DNA of 64,000 nucleotides, taken from contig JAUSOD010000070.1 in assembly GCA_030656215.1 (NCBI GenBank), positions 62,001 through 126,000 on the forward strand, written 5' to 3'. The notes below the pieces were generated by a model. That model was not told the origin of the DNA and ran no database searches. It saw nothing but the letters and a program-made list of their open reading frames with translations. How positions within the stretch are numbered: the first letter of the stretch is position 1; each line of letters starts with the position of its first letter. Position numbers and translations under genes: made by a program. Below are positions 52,749-61,046 of the stretch, in pieces. Source of the stretch: Azoarcus sp. Lineage in GTDB: Bacteria > Pseudomonadota > Gammaproteobacteria > Burkholderiales > Rhodocyclaceae.

Positions 52749-53144
52749 TCAATCGATGACGGGTGGGCGACCCGACGAGAAGACAAAGAATCTTTGCAGC
52801 AGAAACGACAGCACGGTAATGATCGGGAGCGCGAGTGCACCGCCCACGTAGGGGTCGAAACCAAACCCGACGAAGCCCGCGATCAAGGCGATGTTGACGA
52901 CATAAAGCGACCCCCAGACCGCAAGGAAGCGGGGAAAGCGTTGAACGTGTAAATTGCGAAACACGAACCTGCCCTGGCTGTAGAAAGATATCAGGATGCC
53001 GAACACCAACGCACCAAAGTTTGCCAGCGTGAAATGAAGCCCGAGTGCCAGCAGCAGTGCGTATACGCCATAGGCGAAGGCGGTGTTGAACACGCCGACA
53101 ATCACGAAACGGACGAGTTGCCGGGAACCGGAGCGGGTCATCAT
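52749..53144 (-). CDS. GtrA-family membrane protein (putative polyprenyl-phosphate-sugar flippase)
   Basis: A 131-residue protein with four predicted helices. It begins MMTRSGSRQLVRFVIVGVFNTAFAY, the usual GtrA opening, and ends SFLLQRFFVFSS, the conserved last helix. GtrA proteins are believed to flip polyprenyl-linked sugars made by GtrB partners, one of which is encoded just downstream. The first ATG (53144) overlaps the methyltransferase stop as ATGA. Confidence 0.88.
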   Translation of the reverse strand: MMTRSGSRQLVRFVIVGVFNTAFAYGVYALLLALGLHFTLANFGALVFGILISFYSQGRFVFRNLHVQRFPRFLAVWGSLYVVNIALIAGFVGFGFDPYVGGALALPIITVLSFLLQRFFVFSSGRPPVID

Positions 53145-53767
53145 GCCTTGGGTCTTCGGCTCGTGACGTCGGCCTGCCATACGAATACGGATTCGTTGAA
53201 GGGGTGCCACCGTCCGGCAGCCTCCGTATTGATCGGAAAGTAGCGCTCGGTGACGAGCGAATAACCGGCATGGTGCGTGAGCTCGCAGCGGACGAGCATG
53301 GACCGGTCGACGAAAGTCCGATGTGTCGCATCGGTCAGATAGCCCTTCCAGCCCGGGACGATGATCACGACTCGCTCGAGTGCGAGCCCAGCCGCCTCGT
53401 CTAGAATCGCGCTGAGGACCTCGCTTGCGTTGTCGAAATGCTCGAGCACATGCGACATGATCAGCGAGCGGTAACGGGACGGCGCGAACTCGCGCAGTCC
53501 GAATCCCTGTGCGGTCGGGTCGGCCAGCACAACGTTGAGGCCGCGGTTGAGAAGGTCCTCGGCGAGCACTGGATTGACCTCGATGCCGACCGATCCGGGC
53601 GGCAGGTGCTCCAGCAGTTGGCCGGCGCCGCAGCCGAGATCGATGGTCGGCCCCCGTGTCTCGGAAAGTGCGCTCTGCAGGTAAAAGCGCTTGATCGCCC
53701 GGCGCAACGGCGAACGCTGGCGCCGAAGCTGTTCGGACGCGTATGTCTGGTCGAATGGCACGCTCAT
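53141..53767 (-). CDS. Class I SAM-dependent methyltransferase
   Basis: A 208-residue methyltransferase. Motif I is TIDLGCGAGQLLEHLPPGSVGIEVNP with the acidic residue after strand 2, followed by IMSHVLEHFDNASEVL as motif III. Its place between two glycosyltransferase genes suggests methylation of a sugar or glycan end. A small-molecule substrate cannot be excluded. ATG 53767 overlaps the upstream GT2 stop by ATGA, so translation is coupled. Confidence 0.88.
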   Translation of the reverse strand: MSVPFDQTYASEQLRRQRSPLRRAIKRFYLQSALSETRGPTIDLGCGAGQLLEHLPPGSVGIEVNPVLAEDLLNRGLNVVLADPTAQGFGLREFAPSRYRSLIMSHVLEHFDNASEVLSAILDEAAGLALERVVIIVPGWKGYLTDATHRTFVDRSMLVRCELTHHAGYSLVTERYFPINTEAAGRWHPFNESVFVWQADVTSRRPKA

Positions 53768-54600
53768 CTTGCGGGTTCCCCTGGAATCGTGACTGCGTAA
53801 ATTGCGCGCCGAGCGAGGCTGTTCAGGCGAGCATTGATGCGTCCGACGACCCGGTCCGCATTGCTCGCGCAGACATGTGGTGCTGCGGCCATGCGGTCGA
53901 TGAAGCGTTCGAATTCGTCGGACTGACGGCGGCCGATCTCGACGCTCCACGAAGCGCCGGAAATTCTGAACGACGCTAGCGGCGACCGTTCGCACCAGGC
54001 ATCGCCATGGGCGAGCAGCCGTGCCCAGTAGTCGAGGTCGAGGACATAGGGGATCGAGGCGTCGAACTCGCCGATGCGCGTGGCGGTGGTGCGGCGAAAC
54101 AAAACTGCGCCGGGTTCGCCGATAAGGTTAGTGCCGCCACGCACGCAGCGGCGCAGCAGAGCACCGGCCGGGACCCGTCCGGTCGGCCACTTCACGCGTT
54201 TGATGAGAATCGGGCGCCCGCGTGGGCCGATGATATTGCGGCTGCAGAACGCGAGTACCAATTCGGGGTTCGCATCGAGCGCTGCGACTTGCTGCGTCAG
54301 GCAGTCCGGAGCCAGCAAATCGTCGTGCGGCAGCACTTTGATGAATTCACCCCGGGCCTCGGTCAGACAGCGATTCCAGTTACCTTGGGCGCCTAGGTTG
54401 GCGGGATTTCGCAAGTGTCGCACCCGACTGTCGCCGCAGTGAGTGTCTATGATCCGGGCGGTGTCGTCAGGCGACGCGTCGTCTATCACAACCAACTCAA
54501 AATCGTTCCACGTCTGGGCTAAAACAGAACGAATTGCTGCGTCTAGATAGCTACCGCCGCACCAAGTAGGAATACAGACCGAAACGCGTGGGGTTGGCAT
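53764..54600 (-). CDS. GT2-family glycosyltransferase
   Basis: A 278-residue GT-A enzyme without membrane helices. It opens RVSVCIPTWCGGSYLDAAIR with SVLAQTWNDFELVVIDDASPDDT, the GT2 nucleotide-binding core, and EFIKVLPHDDLLAPDCL provides the DXD-like motif. ATG 54600 is chosen because the domain begins right after it. It is the first confident gene of the minus-strand, ATGA-coupled series running to 50187. A 62-codon open frame ends 11 bases upstream. Confidence 0.9.
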   Translation of the reverse strand: MPTPRVSVCIPTWCGGSYLDAAIRSVLAQTWNDFELVVIDDASPDDTARIIDTHCGDSRVRHLRNPANLGAQGNWNRCLTEARGEFIKVLPHDDLLAPDCLTQQVAALDANPELVLAFCSRNIIGPRGRPILIKRVKWPTGRVPAGALLRRCVRGGTNLIGEPGAVLFRRTTATRIGEFDASIPYVLDLDYWARLLAHGDAWCERSPLASFRISGASWSVEIGRRQSDEFERFIDRMAAAPHVCASNADRVVGRINARLNSLARRAIYAVTIPGEPAR

Positions 54601-54958
54601 CGGCTTCGTTATCAGACCAAGTAGGTTCCGACCCACTTCCCAATCACGTGACCGAGTAGTGGCAAACAGGCGGTTAAGGCCGCGATCGCGCCTGCAAACG
54701 TCGGATAGCTCCATGCGTCGGCAAAGGTGGTCGCGGCAGTGTCAGGCTTGAGCCGGGACGAGGGGAGGGGCAGATGGGGTAGAAAATGCATAACGTTCAT
54801 CTTGGGTCAGTTCTTCAAGTGGAAAATGCTTGTGCTGAGTCTAGATTGGATGATCTGCTGTGGGAAGGGTGTAGTGCATAACCACGGTCAATACTCCCTT
54901 GGGATGGCCGGTTGCAGGGTTGTGCTGGATCGTGCCGGCAGGGGAATGTGCATATAGG
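54601..54958. other. 358-base gap between the GT2 gene and the PLP decarboxylase gene
   Basis: The only coding candidate is the small frame at 54612-54800, described separately. The remainder (54801-54958) lies between that frame's start and the end of the decarboxylase gene and shows no recognisable gene, hairpin or repeat. It is presumably the promoter region of the minus-strand glycan series. Confidence 0.5.
54612..54800 (-). CDS. Possible 62-residue membrane protein
   Basis: The frame encodes MNVMHFLPHLPLPS, then a soluble stretch with several Ala and Thr, then one hydrophobic segment (FAGAIAALTACLPLLGHVIG) and a short tail. Third-position GC is high on this strand, as in real genes here. 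Its stop lies 11 bases before the GT2 start, consistent with the same transcript. No ribosome-binding site or known family is visible, so it could also be the end of a decayed membrane-protein gene. Confidence 0.35.
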   Translation of the reverse strand: MNVMHFLPHLPLPSSRLKPDTAATTFADAWSYPTFAGAIAALTACLPLLGHVIGKWVGTYLV

Positions 54959-56203
54959 TCATACGATGAGCTCGTAGACTGAAGGATGGCCGAGAAAACC
55001 CTGTGGGCTTGCGCTGGCGCCATAGGCGCCAGATTGGTAGATCACCACCAGATCACCCGGCTTGGCGTGTGGTAAGTTCATTCGGTCGGCCATCAAGTCG
55101 AGCGGGGTGCATAACGGACCGACCACCGAGGCGGTTTCGGTTTCGGTCGCGTCCATCCGGTTGCCGATGGCGGCAGGATAGTTCTTGCGGATTACTTGGC
55201 CAAAGTTGCCCGACGCCGAGAGGTGGTGATGGAGGCCGCCATCGGCCACCAGATAAACCTGGCCGCGCGAGATCTTCTTGTCGATGATGCGGCACACATA
55301 CACCCCGGCTTCGCCAACAAAGTAGCGGCCGAGCTCGATGACGATTTCGGCTTGCGGCATTTTTAGTGCGGCTTCGGCGACGATGGCGGCGAGGTTCTCG
55401 CCGATCGGGGTCAGATCCAGGCGTTGCTCGCCGGGGAAGTAGGGGATGCCAAAGCCGCCGCCCAGGTTTAGAAACTTGACCGGGGTCGGCGCGTATTCGG
55501 CGAGCTTCAGTGCCAGAGCAAAGCTCTTTTGCTGGGCTTCGACGATGGATTCGGCCTTGAGGTTTTGCGAGCCGGCAAATAGGTGGAAACCCTCGAAGGC
55601 CAGGCCCGCCTTACCGATTTCGGCGAGGAGCTCGGGCACTTGTTCGGCATCCACGCCAAACTGCTTGGGGCCCCCACCCATTTTCATGCCCGAGGATTTG
55701 AGCTCGAAGTCGGGATTGACGCGCACAGCAACGCGCGCGGGCAGGCCGAGCTCTTTTGATGCCGCAGCCAGGATGGGCACTTCGCGGAATGATTCGACGT
55801 TGATCAGGATGCCGGCAGCCACAGCCTGGCGCAACTCGGCGTCGGTTTTTCCCGGGCCGGCAAAGCTCACTTCCTGGGGATTGGCGCCTGCATCCAGTGC
55901 ACCCTGCAGTTCGCCCGCGGAGGCCACGTCGATGCCATCCACCAGCTTGGCCATGTGGCACACCAGTGCTGGCATGGGGTTGGCCTTCATGGCGTAATGC
56001 AGCTTGACTTGGGGTGGCAGTACCGCTCGCAGTTCGGCCACACGCTGGGTCAGCAGTTGGCGATCGTAGGCGTAAAAGGGTGTGCGTCCAACCCGCGCGG
56101 CAAGCCGGGTGAGCGGGATGCCGCCGATGAGGAGTTCGCCGTTGGCAACGGCAAACTGGGTCATGGGGGCGTGGATGGGCGTGGAGCGAGTTGGCGCGTT
56201 CAT
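54959..56203 (-). CDS. PLP-dependent decarboxylase, exosortase A system-associated
   Basis: A 414-residue fold-type III enzyme like diaminopimelate or ornithine decarboxylases. The PLP lysine is Lys73 in YAMKANPMPAL. GGGFGIPYFPGEQ binds the phosphate, and VGPLCTPLDLMAD supplies the catalytic Cys. The pattern fits the XrtA-associated decarboxylase group. It would decarboxylate a basic or diamino acid to an amine. ATG 56203 is chosen; TTG 56248 would add 15 residues. It sits 96 bases downstream of the acyl-CoA ligase gene on the same strand. Confidence 0.92.
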   Translation of the reverse strand: MNAPTRSTPIHAPMTQFAVANGELLIGGIPLTRLAARVGRTPFYAYDRQLLTQRVAELRAVLPPQVKLHYAMKANPMPALVCHMAKLVDGIDVASAGELQGALDAGANPQEVSFAGPGKTDAELRQAVAAGILINVESFREVPILAAASKELGLPARVAVRVNPDFELKSSGMKMGGGPKQFGVDAEQVPELLAEIGKAGLAFEGFHLFAGSQNLKAESIVEAQQKSFALALKLAEYAPTPVKFLNLGGGFGIPYFPGEQRLDLTPIGENLAAIVAEAALKMPQAEIVIELGRYFVGEAGVYVCRIIDKKISRGQVYLVADGGLHHHLSASGNFGQVIRKNYPAAIGNRMDATETETASVVGPLCTPLDLMADRMNLPHAKPGDLVVIYQSGAYGASASPQGFLGHPSVYELIV

Positions 56204-56299
56204 CGACTGGCTGTTTTCCTGATCCGAGATATCGTCTTGCGCCTGCAACGGGATGAATAGTTTGCCGCTACCTTTAGCGCTTTGTGTCTGAACTTTAAC

Positions 56300-57892
56300 T
56301 TACAGCTGGTTTGCCAGGGCCTTGCGGTCGATTTTGCCGTTCGGGTTTCGCGGCAAGGGGCCTTCGTGCAGTTCGATGCGGCTGGGAACCATGTAAGCTG
56401 GCATGCGGGTGCGGCATTCGGTCTGCAGGGCGGCGAGGTCGATCGTGCCTCCGGGCGGTGGGGTGACGATGACCACGATGGCTTGGCCTAGCGTGTCGTG
56501 TGTCACGCCGAAGGCGGCGCATTCACCGACCATTTGCGTGGCGTAGAGGATCTCCTCGACCTCGGTGGGGCTGACCCGGTAGCCGGAGGTTTTCATCATC
56601 TCGTCGCGGCGGCCGATGAAATAGAGAAAACCCTCTTCGTCGCGGCGTACATTGTCGCCCGAGAACACGGCAAGTTCGGGCAGCACCAGGCCTCCCTCGC
56701 GTCCGCCTACGCCCGCGGGCAAGGGTTTGTAGCGCTCGGCGGTTTTTTCCGGGTCATTCCAGTAACCCATGCCTACCAGCGCGCCACGCTGCACCAGTTC
56801 TCCTGGTTCGTTGGCGGCGCATTCGGTGCCGTCTTCGCGTAACACCAGCACTTCGGCATTGGGGATGGCTTTGCCGATGGAGTCTGGGCGGCGGTCGACC
56901 TCTGCGGGTGGAAGGTAGGTGGCGCGGAAGGCCTCGGTTAGACCATACATCAGAAATGGTTTTGTCTGCGGCAGCATGGATCGCAGCTTGGTTAGCGTGT
57001 CCAGCGGCATGCGCCCGCCGGTGTTGGCGATGTAGCGCAGGTGGTGCGAAACGGCTTCGGGCCACTGCAATTGCGATAGCTGGATCCACAAGGGGGGGAC
57101 TGCGGTGAGCCCGGTGACCTGTTCCTTCTCGAGTGCCTTGAGTACGTCGCGCGGCATCAGGTAGTTGAGTAGCACCACCCGGGCGCCGGCATGAAATGCC
57201 GTGGTGAGCTGCGAGAAACCGGCGTCGAAGGACAGTGGCAGGGCAGCGAGCAGGGTGTCGTCGGGGCGATTCTCGAGGTACTGGGCCACACTCTTGGCTC
57301 CTGCCACCATGTTGCGGTGGGATAGCACCACGCCCTTGGGGCGGCCGGTGCTGCCCGAGGTGTATAGGATGGCGGCCATGTCGGTGTCGATGATGCGGTG
57401 GCCGGCCGCAGGCGGTGCCGCGAGTATGTCGGACCAGCGGTGCACCGAGGCGCCGGGCAAGGTGGGGAGCTCGGCTACCGTATTGGTGAGGATGACGTGG
57501 CGCAGATCGTGACAGTGGGTGAGTGCTTCCTTAAGCGCGGTAAAGCGCTCCGGGCTGGTGACCAGCACCCGCACGTTGCAGTCTTGCAGGATGTAGCCAA
57601 CCTGCTCGGCTTTCAGTATGGGGTTGACCGGCACGAATACCCCGCCTGCCGCCGTGATGCCAAAGAAGGCGGTCGCGGTTTCGATGCGTTTGTCGAGGTA
57701 GATCCCGACGCGTTCTGTGCGGTCGATGCCGAGCTGGAGCAAGCCAGCGGCAAACGCGGTGATCTCGCTCGCCAGATTGGCGTAGCTTCGGGTGTCTGCG
57801 CCGAAGGTGATCGCAGCAGCGCCGGGCGTGCGTTCGGCGGAGGCAAGAACGAGTTGATGGAGGAGGTAGGTCGCGGTCATGAGTTGTGTCAT
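56300..57892 (-). CDS. Acyl-CoA ligase (AMP-forming), exosortase A system-associated
   Basis: A 530-residue ANL-superfamily enzyme. The P-loop is ILYTSGSTGRPKGVVLSHRN, adenylate-binding motifs are MYGLTEAFRATYLPP and YFIGRRDEMMKTSGYRVSPTEVE, and the catalytic lysine is in NGKIDRKAL at the C-terminus. XrtA-linked members probably load an acyl or aryl acid onto the carrier protein. ATGs at 57892 and 57880 are both possible and neither has a Shine-Dalgarno. The gene is divergent from the first carrier-protein gene, 102 bases apart. Confidence 0.91.
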   Translation of the reverse strand: MTQLMTATYLLHQLVLASAERTPGAAAITFGADTRSYANLASEITAFAAGLLQLGIDRTERVGIYLDKRIETATAFFGITAAGGVFVPVNPILKAEQVGYILQDCNVRVLVTSPERFTALKEALTHCHDLRHVILTNTVAELPTLPGASVHRWSDILAAPPAAGHRIIDTDMAAILYTSGSTGRPKGVVLSHRNMVAGAKSVAQYLENRPDDTLLAALPLSFDAGFSQLTTAFHAGARVVLLNYLMPRDVLKALEKEQVTGLTAVPPLWIQLSQLQWPEAVSHHLRYIANTGGRMPLDTLTKLRSMLPQTKPFLMYGLTEAFRATYLPPAEVDRRPDSIGKAIPNAEVLVLREDGTECAANEPGELVQRGALVGMGYWNDPEKTAERYKPLPAGVGGREGGLVLPELAVFSGDNVRRDEEGFLYFIGRRDEMMKTSGYRVSPTEVEEILYATQMVGECAAFGVTHDTLGQAIVVIVTPPPGGTIDLAALQTECRTRMPAYMVPSRIELHEGPLPRNPNGKIDRKALANQL

Positions 57893-57994
57893 CGTCGGTG
57901 GGTGATGCGTCCAGCGGGACTTATAATACCGTCGCAATCGTGTCGTGACTGCGCCATGCGTCGCGCATTACAGGAAAAAGTGAGGAGTTGTTCC

Positions 57995-58252
57995 TTGGAT
58001 ACAGAGAAGAGATTGCTCGATATTGTCGACGAAGCCTTGACGCTTGGTGGTCGGGCTGCCGGCTTCGACCTCGAGACTCCCCTGATGGGAGCATTGCCTG
58101 AGCTCGACTCGATGGCAGTGATCGGGTTGATCAACTTGATGGAAGAGCGCTTTGGTTTTGTCGTTGGCGAAGACGAAGTGGATGCTTCGACGTTCGAGAC
58201 CGTGGGCAGTCTGCTGGCTTACGTGACAGACAAGCTAAGGCAAGGCCACTGA
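57995..58252 (+). CDS. Acyl carrier protein 1, exosortase A-associated type
   Basis: An 85-residue carrier protein. The phosphopantetheine site is Ser39 in PELDSMAV, and the helices flanking it (TPLMGALPELDSM, VIGLINLMEERFGFVV) are canonical. TTG 57995 starts it: GAGGAG lies seven bases upstream, and the paralogue at 61876 uses the same TTG-GAT start. It holds activated acyl or aminoacyl groups as a thioester, with the ligase encoded divergently and the adenylation enzyme 29 bases downstream as likely loaders. Confidence 0.9.
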   Translation: MDTEKRLLDIVDEALTLGGRAAGFDLETPLMGALPELDSMAVIGLINLMEERFGFVVGEDEVDASTFETVGSLLAYVTDKLRQGH

Positions 58253-58281
58253 TACCGTGTTTTCTGCGGTGCAGGTAATGT

Positions 58282-59910
58282 ATGACGTGGGATGACGCTG
58301 AAATGACTCCTTTGAAGAAAGATATCTACGGGTTGCACGCAGGCTTTCTCGAATCAGTGCGTCGGTTTCCGACTCGTCCTGCCCTTGAGGTCGAGGGGCA
58401 GGTGCTGACTTATGCCGAGCTCAGGTCGCATGCGGCAGGGATCGCCGCGGTGTTGGCTGCAGGCGTAAGGCCGGGCGCGCCGTTGCTTGCGGGGGTGCTG
58501 GCGAATCGGTCGTTGCCGGTCTACGCGGGCTTGCTCGGCACCTTGATGGCGGGGTTTGGCATCGTGCCGTTGAATCCCGGTTTTCCGCCGCAGCGTACCC
58601 GGCAGATGATCGATCAGGCCGAACTGGAAGTCCTGATTCTCGATGCCAAGGGTGAGTCCCAGCTTGGCGAAATCCTCGCGGACATTGGACGTTCGCTGCA
58701 AATTGTCCTGCCTTACACCAACGACGTGGAGGCACTGCGCGCACGTTGGCCGCAACACCGTTTTGTGCCGGCCAGCGAGTTGGTGGAGCCCGTGGGTTGG
58801 GAGCCGGTATCGGTTGCCCCGGATTCGTTGGCCTATCTGTTCTTCACTTCCGGAAGTACCGGCGTTCCCAAGGGTGTCGGGGTCTTACATCGAAACACCC
58901 TTCGGTTTGTGGCGATGTCGGTTGAGCGCTACGCCGTATGTGGTGTGAGTGAGACGGACCGCTTCTCGCAGTTTTATGACATCACCTTCGATTCGTCGAT
59001 GTTCGATCTTTACGTGTGCTGGGCGTTTGGTGGCTGTTTGTGTAGTCCCTCGCACGTGGAGTGGGTCAATCCCAACAAGTACATTATCGAAAAAGAGTTA
59101 ACTGTTATCGATATTGTGCCGTCCACCGGGCACGCACTTAATCGCACAAATGGCTGGCGACCTGGCCGTTTTCCCAGGCTGCGCCTATGTCGTTTTGGTG
59201 GGGAAGCACTGTCTGCCGACTTGGCCGCAACGCTTTCGGCAGCGGCGCCCAATGCGATTGTCGAGAATGTCTATGGGCCGACCGAATGCACAGTGGATGC
59301 GGCTTATTACAGGTGGAAGCCCGATAGCTCGGCCAGCGAGTGTCTCCACGGAATCGTGCCGATTGGTGATGCCGGCCCGAAGGTGACGTTGATGATCGTT
59401 GATCAGGGGTTGGAGGCCGTGCCGATCGGCGAAGAGGGTGAGTTGCTGATAAGTGGCGAACAGGTTACGCCGGGATACTGGCGCAATCCGGAGCGCACTG
59501 CGCAGGCGTTCGTGAACATTCCGCACCGTGAGGGTCGCTACTATCGCACGGGTGACCTTGTGCGCAAGTTGGGGGTCGATCGGCCGATCGTGTTTCTTGG
59601 TCGTCTGGATCACCAGATCAAGATCGCAGGTGTGCGAATCGAGCTTGGCGAAGTTGAGAAGGCCTTGCGCGATGCAGCGGAAACCGATCTCGCTGTGGCC
59701 CTGGGGTGGCCCCTTACATCAAGTGGTGCCGCAGGTATCGTGGGCTTCATCGCCGACCCTGGAGCCAACGTCGATGCGATCCGCGGCCGGCTCAAGCACG
59801 TCTTGCCCAGCGTGATGGTGCCACGTGAGATCCACCTGCTGGCAAGCTTTCCCCTGAACAATAACGGCAAGATCGATCGTAAGGCGCTGCTCGAAAGTTT
59901 GAGCGACTGA
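58282..59910 (+). CDS. Stand-alone amino-acid adenylation enzyme (NRPS A-domain/DltA-like)
   Basis: A 542-residue ANL enzyme with NRPS core motifs: A3 LFFTSGSTGVPKG, A4 region YDITFDSSMFD, A5 ENVYGPTECT, A7 YRTGDLVRK, A8 GRLDHQIKIAGVRIELGEVE, and A10 NNNGKIDRKAL. The Asp in FDSS is the residue that binds an alpha-amino group in amino-acid-activating domains, so an amino-acid substrate is likely. It would load that amino acid on the neighbouring carrier protein, as DltA loads DltC. An alternative ATG lies at 58303. It is not a standard XrtA gene as far as I know and belongs to the cassette between the two carrier-protein genes. Confidence 0.88.
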   Translation: MTWDDAEMTPLKKDIYGLHAGFLESVRRFPTRPALEVEGQVLTYAELRSHAAGIAAVLAAGVRPGAPLLAGVLANRSLPVYAGLLGTLMAGFGIVPLNPGFPPQRTRQMIDQAELEVLILDAKGESQLGEILADIGRSLQIVLPYTNDVEALRARWPQHRFVPASELVEPVGWEPVSVAPDSLAYLFFTSGSTGVPKGVGVLHRNTLRFVAMSVERYAVCGVSETDRFSQFYDITFDSSMFDLYVCWAFGGCLCSPSHVEWVNPNKYIIEKELTVIDIVPSTGHALNRTNGWRPGRFPRLRLCRFGGEALSADLAATLSAAAPNAIVENVYGPTECTVDAAYYRWKPDSSASECLHGIVPIGDAGPKVTLMIVDQGLEAVPIGEEGELLISGEQVTPGYWRNPERTAQAFVNIPHREGRYYRTGDLVRKLGVDRPIVFLGRLDHQIKIAGVRIELGEVEKALRDAAETDLAVALGWPLTSSGAAGIVGFIADPGANVDAIRGRLKHVLPSVMVPREIHLLASFPLNNNGKIDRKALLESLSD

Positions 59911-59967
59911 TGCGGCTTCTGTAGGTTTTTCGGTCGATTGGTGGCCTTGATCAAGGAGTGTTTAACG

Positions 59968-60222
59968 ATGAGATCTCCCGACTCCCTGAGCGAAATTGAT
60001 AAGGCACGCCTTGCCGATTTCAGCGAAGCTCGGGCATATTCAGCCTTGGTGGAATGTGCGCGAGAGGTTAACGACCCGACCTTCCGCACAGCACGCATCG
60101 GCTCGGCACTTGCCTTGTGCTCCGATACGGTGAAATCATCGGTGATCTTCAATCGAGTGATCGGCCTCGGTTTGTTTGAGGATGCCTCCGAGCGCCTTGC
60201 CTATGTCTTGACGTCTAGATAG
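59968..60222 (+). CDS. Small conserved-looking protein, 84 residues, unknown function
   Basis: ATG 59968 follows AAGGAG nine bases upstream, a good ribosome-binding site. The protein begins MRSPDSLSEIDKARLADF and looks helical, with no membrane segment, Cys pair or known motif. It sits 57 bases after the adenylation gene and 11 before the amidinohydrolase gene, so it is part of the same transcript. A small partner of the adenylation enzyme, like MbtH proteins, is conceivable, but the MbtH motif is not present. Confidence 0.65.
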   Translation: MRSPDSLSEIDKARLADFSEARAYSALVECAREVNDPTFRTARIGSALALCSDTVKSSVIFNRVIGLGLFEDASERLAYVLTSR

Positions 60223-60233
60223 GAGCTTCGCTG

Positions 60234-61040
60234 ATGCCTAAGAAGATCCTGATGTGCTCACCAGAGTTCTTCGATATCGAGTATGAAATCAACCCCTGGA
60301 TGCACGTGGGGAATCCGGTACAGCCAGATCTGGCGCGCCAGCAATGGCAGCTTCTCTATGACATCTACACCAAGAGGCTGGGCTGGGAGGTGTCCCTGAT
60401 CGAGCCCGTTTCCGGGCTGCCGGACATGGTGTTTACCGCCAATGGTGGGCTTGTGGTCGGAGACCGGGTGGCATTGCCGAAGTTTCGCCAGCCCGAGCGC
60501 CAAGGGGAGACTGCCCACTTTGAGCGGTGGTTTCAGCAGCGGGGTTTTACCGACATCTGGCAGCCGACTCACGATTTTGAGGGAGAGGGCGATGCCCTGC
60601 TGTGGAACCGGGTGCTCTTTGCTGGTTACCCGTGGCGCACCGACAGGCCTGCCCACGCAGAGTTGGAGCGTTTTTTTGGGTTGTCGGTGGTTAGTCTGCA
60701 ACTGACAGATGCGCGCTTTTATCACCTCGATACCGCGTTGGCAGTGATTGACGAACGCACCGTTGCCCTGTACCCAAAGGCTTTTTCCGCAGATAGCCTT
60801 GAGCGTGTTCGGAGCATCGTACCGACCGTTATCGAGGCGACCGACGAGGATGCCGTGGCCTACGGGCTAAACTCTCTAAGTGATGGCCACAGTGTTGTGA
60901 TCAGTGATCGTGCGACGAATCTGATCAGCATCTATCGGCAACGAGGACTGGATGTCCATCCGACGCCGATAGGTGAGTTCCAGAAGTCCGGCGGTGGGGT
61001 GAAGTGCCTCAGCCTTGAGTTGCGCGACTTGGTGGTGTGA
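60234..61040 (+). CDS. Amidinohydrolase/amidinotransferase of the DDAH-like pentein family
   Basis: A 268-residue pentein-fold enzyme. Substrate and catalytic motifs appear in order: LPDMVFTANGGLVVGD, DFEGEGDALLW, a catalytic His in YHLDTALAVID, and Cys258 in GGGVKCLSLEL near the end. Dimethylarginine dimethylaminohydrolases and related enzymes hydrolyse or transfer the guanidine group of arginine derivatives, giving citrulline- or ornithine-type products. In this cassette it could tailor an amino acid activated by the adenylation enzyme. The substrate is inferred. It is transcribed with the 84-residue protein. Confidence 0.85.
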   Translation: MPKKILMCSPEFFDIEYEINPWMHVGNPVQPDLARQQWQLLYDIYTKRLGWEVSLIEPVSGLPDMVFTANGGLVVGDRVALPKFRQPERQGETAHFERWFQQRGFTDIWQPTHDFEGEGDALLWNRVLFAGYPWRTDRPAHAELERFFGLSVVSLQLTDARFYHLDTALAVIDERTVALYPKAFSADSLERVRSIVPTVIEATDEDAVAYGLNSLSDGHSVVISDRATNLISIYRQRGLDVHPTPIGEFQKSGGGVKCLSLELRDLVV

Positions 61041-61046
61041 GCTGAG

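Noticed and set aside
54727-54957. A 76-codon plus-strand open frame before the PLP decarboxylase gene
   Set aside because: It overlaps the better minus-strand candidate, has an unusual composition (many Cys, Gly and Trp) and no start signal.
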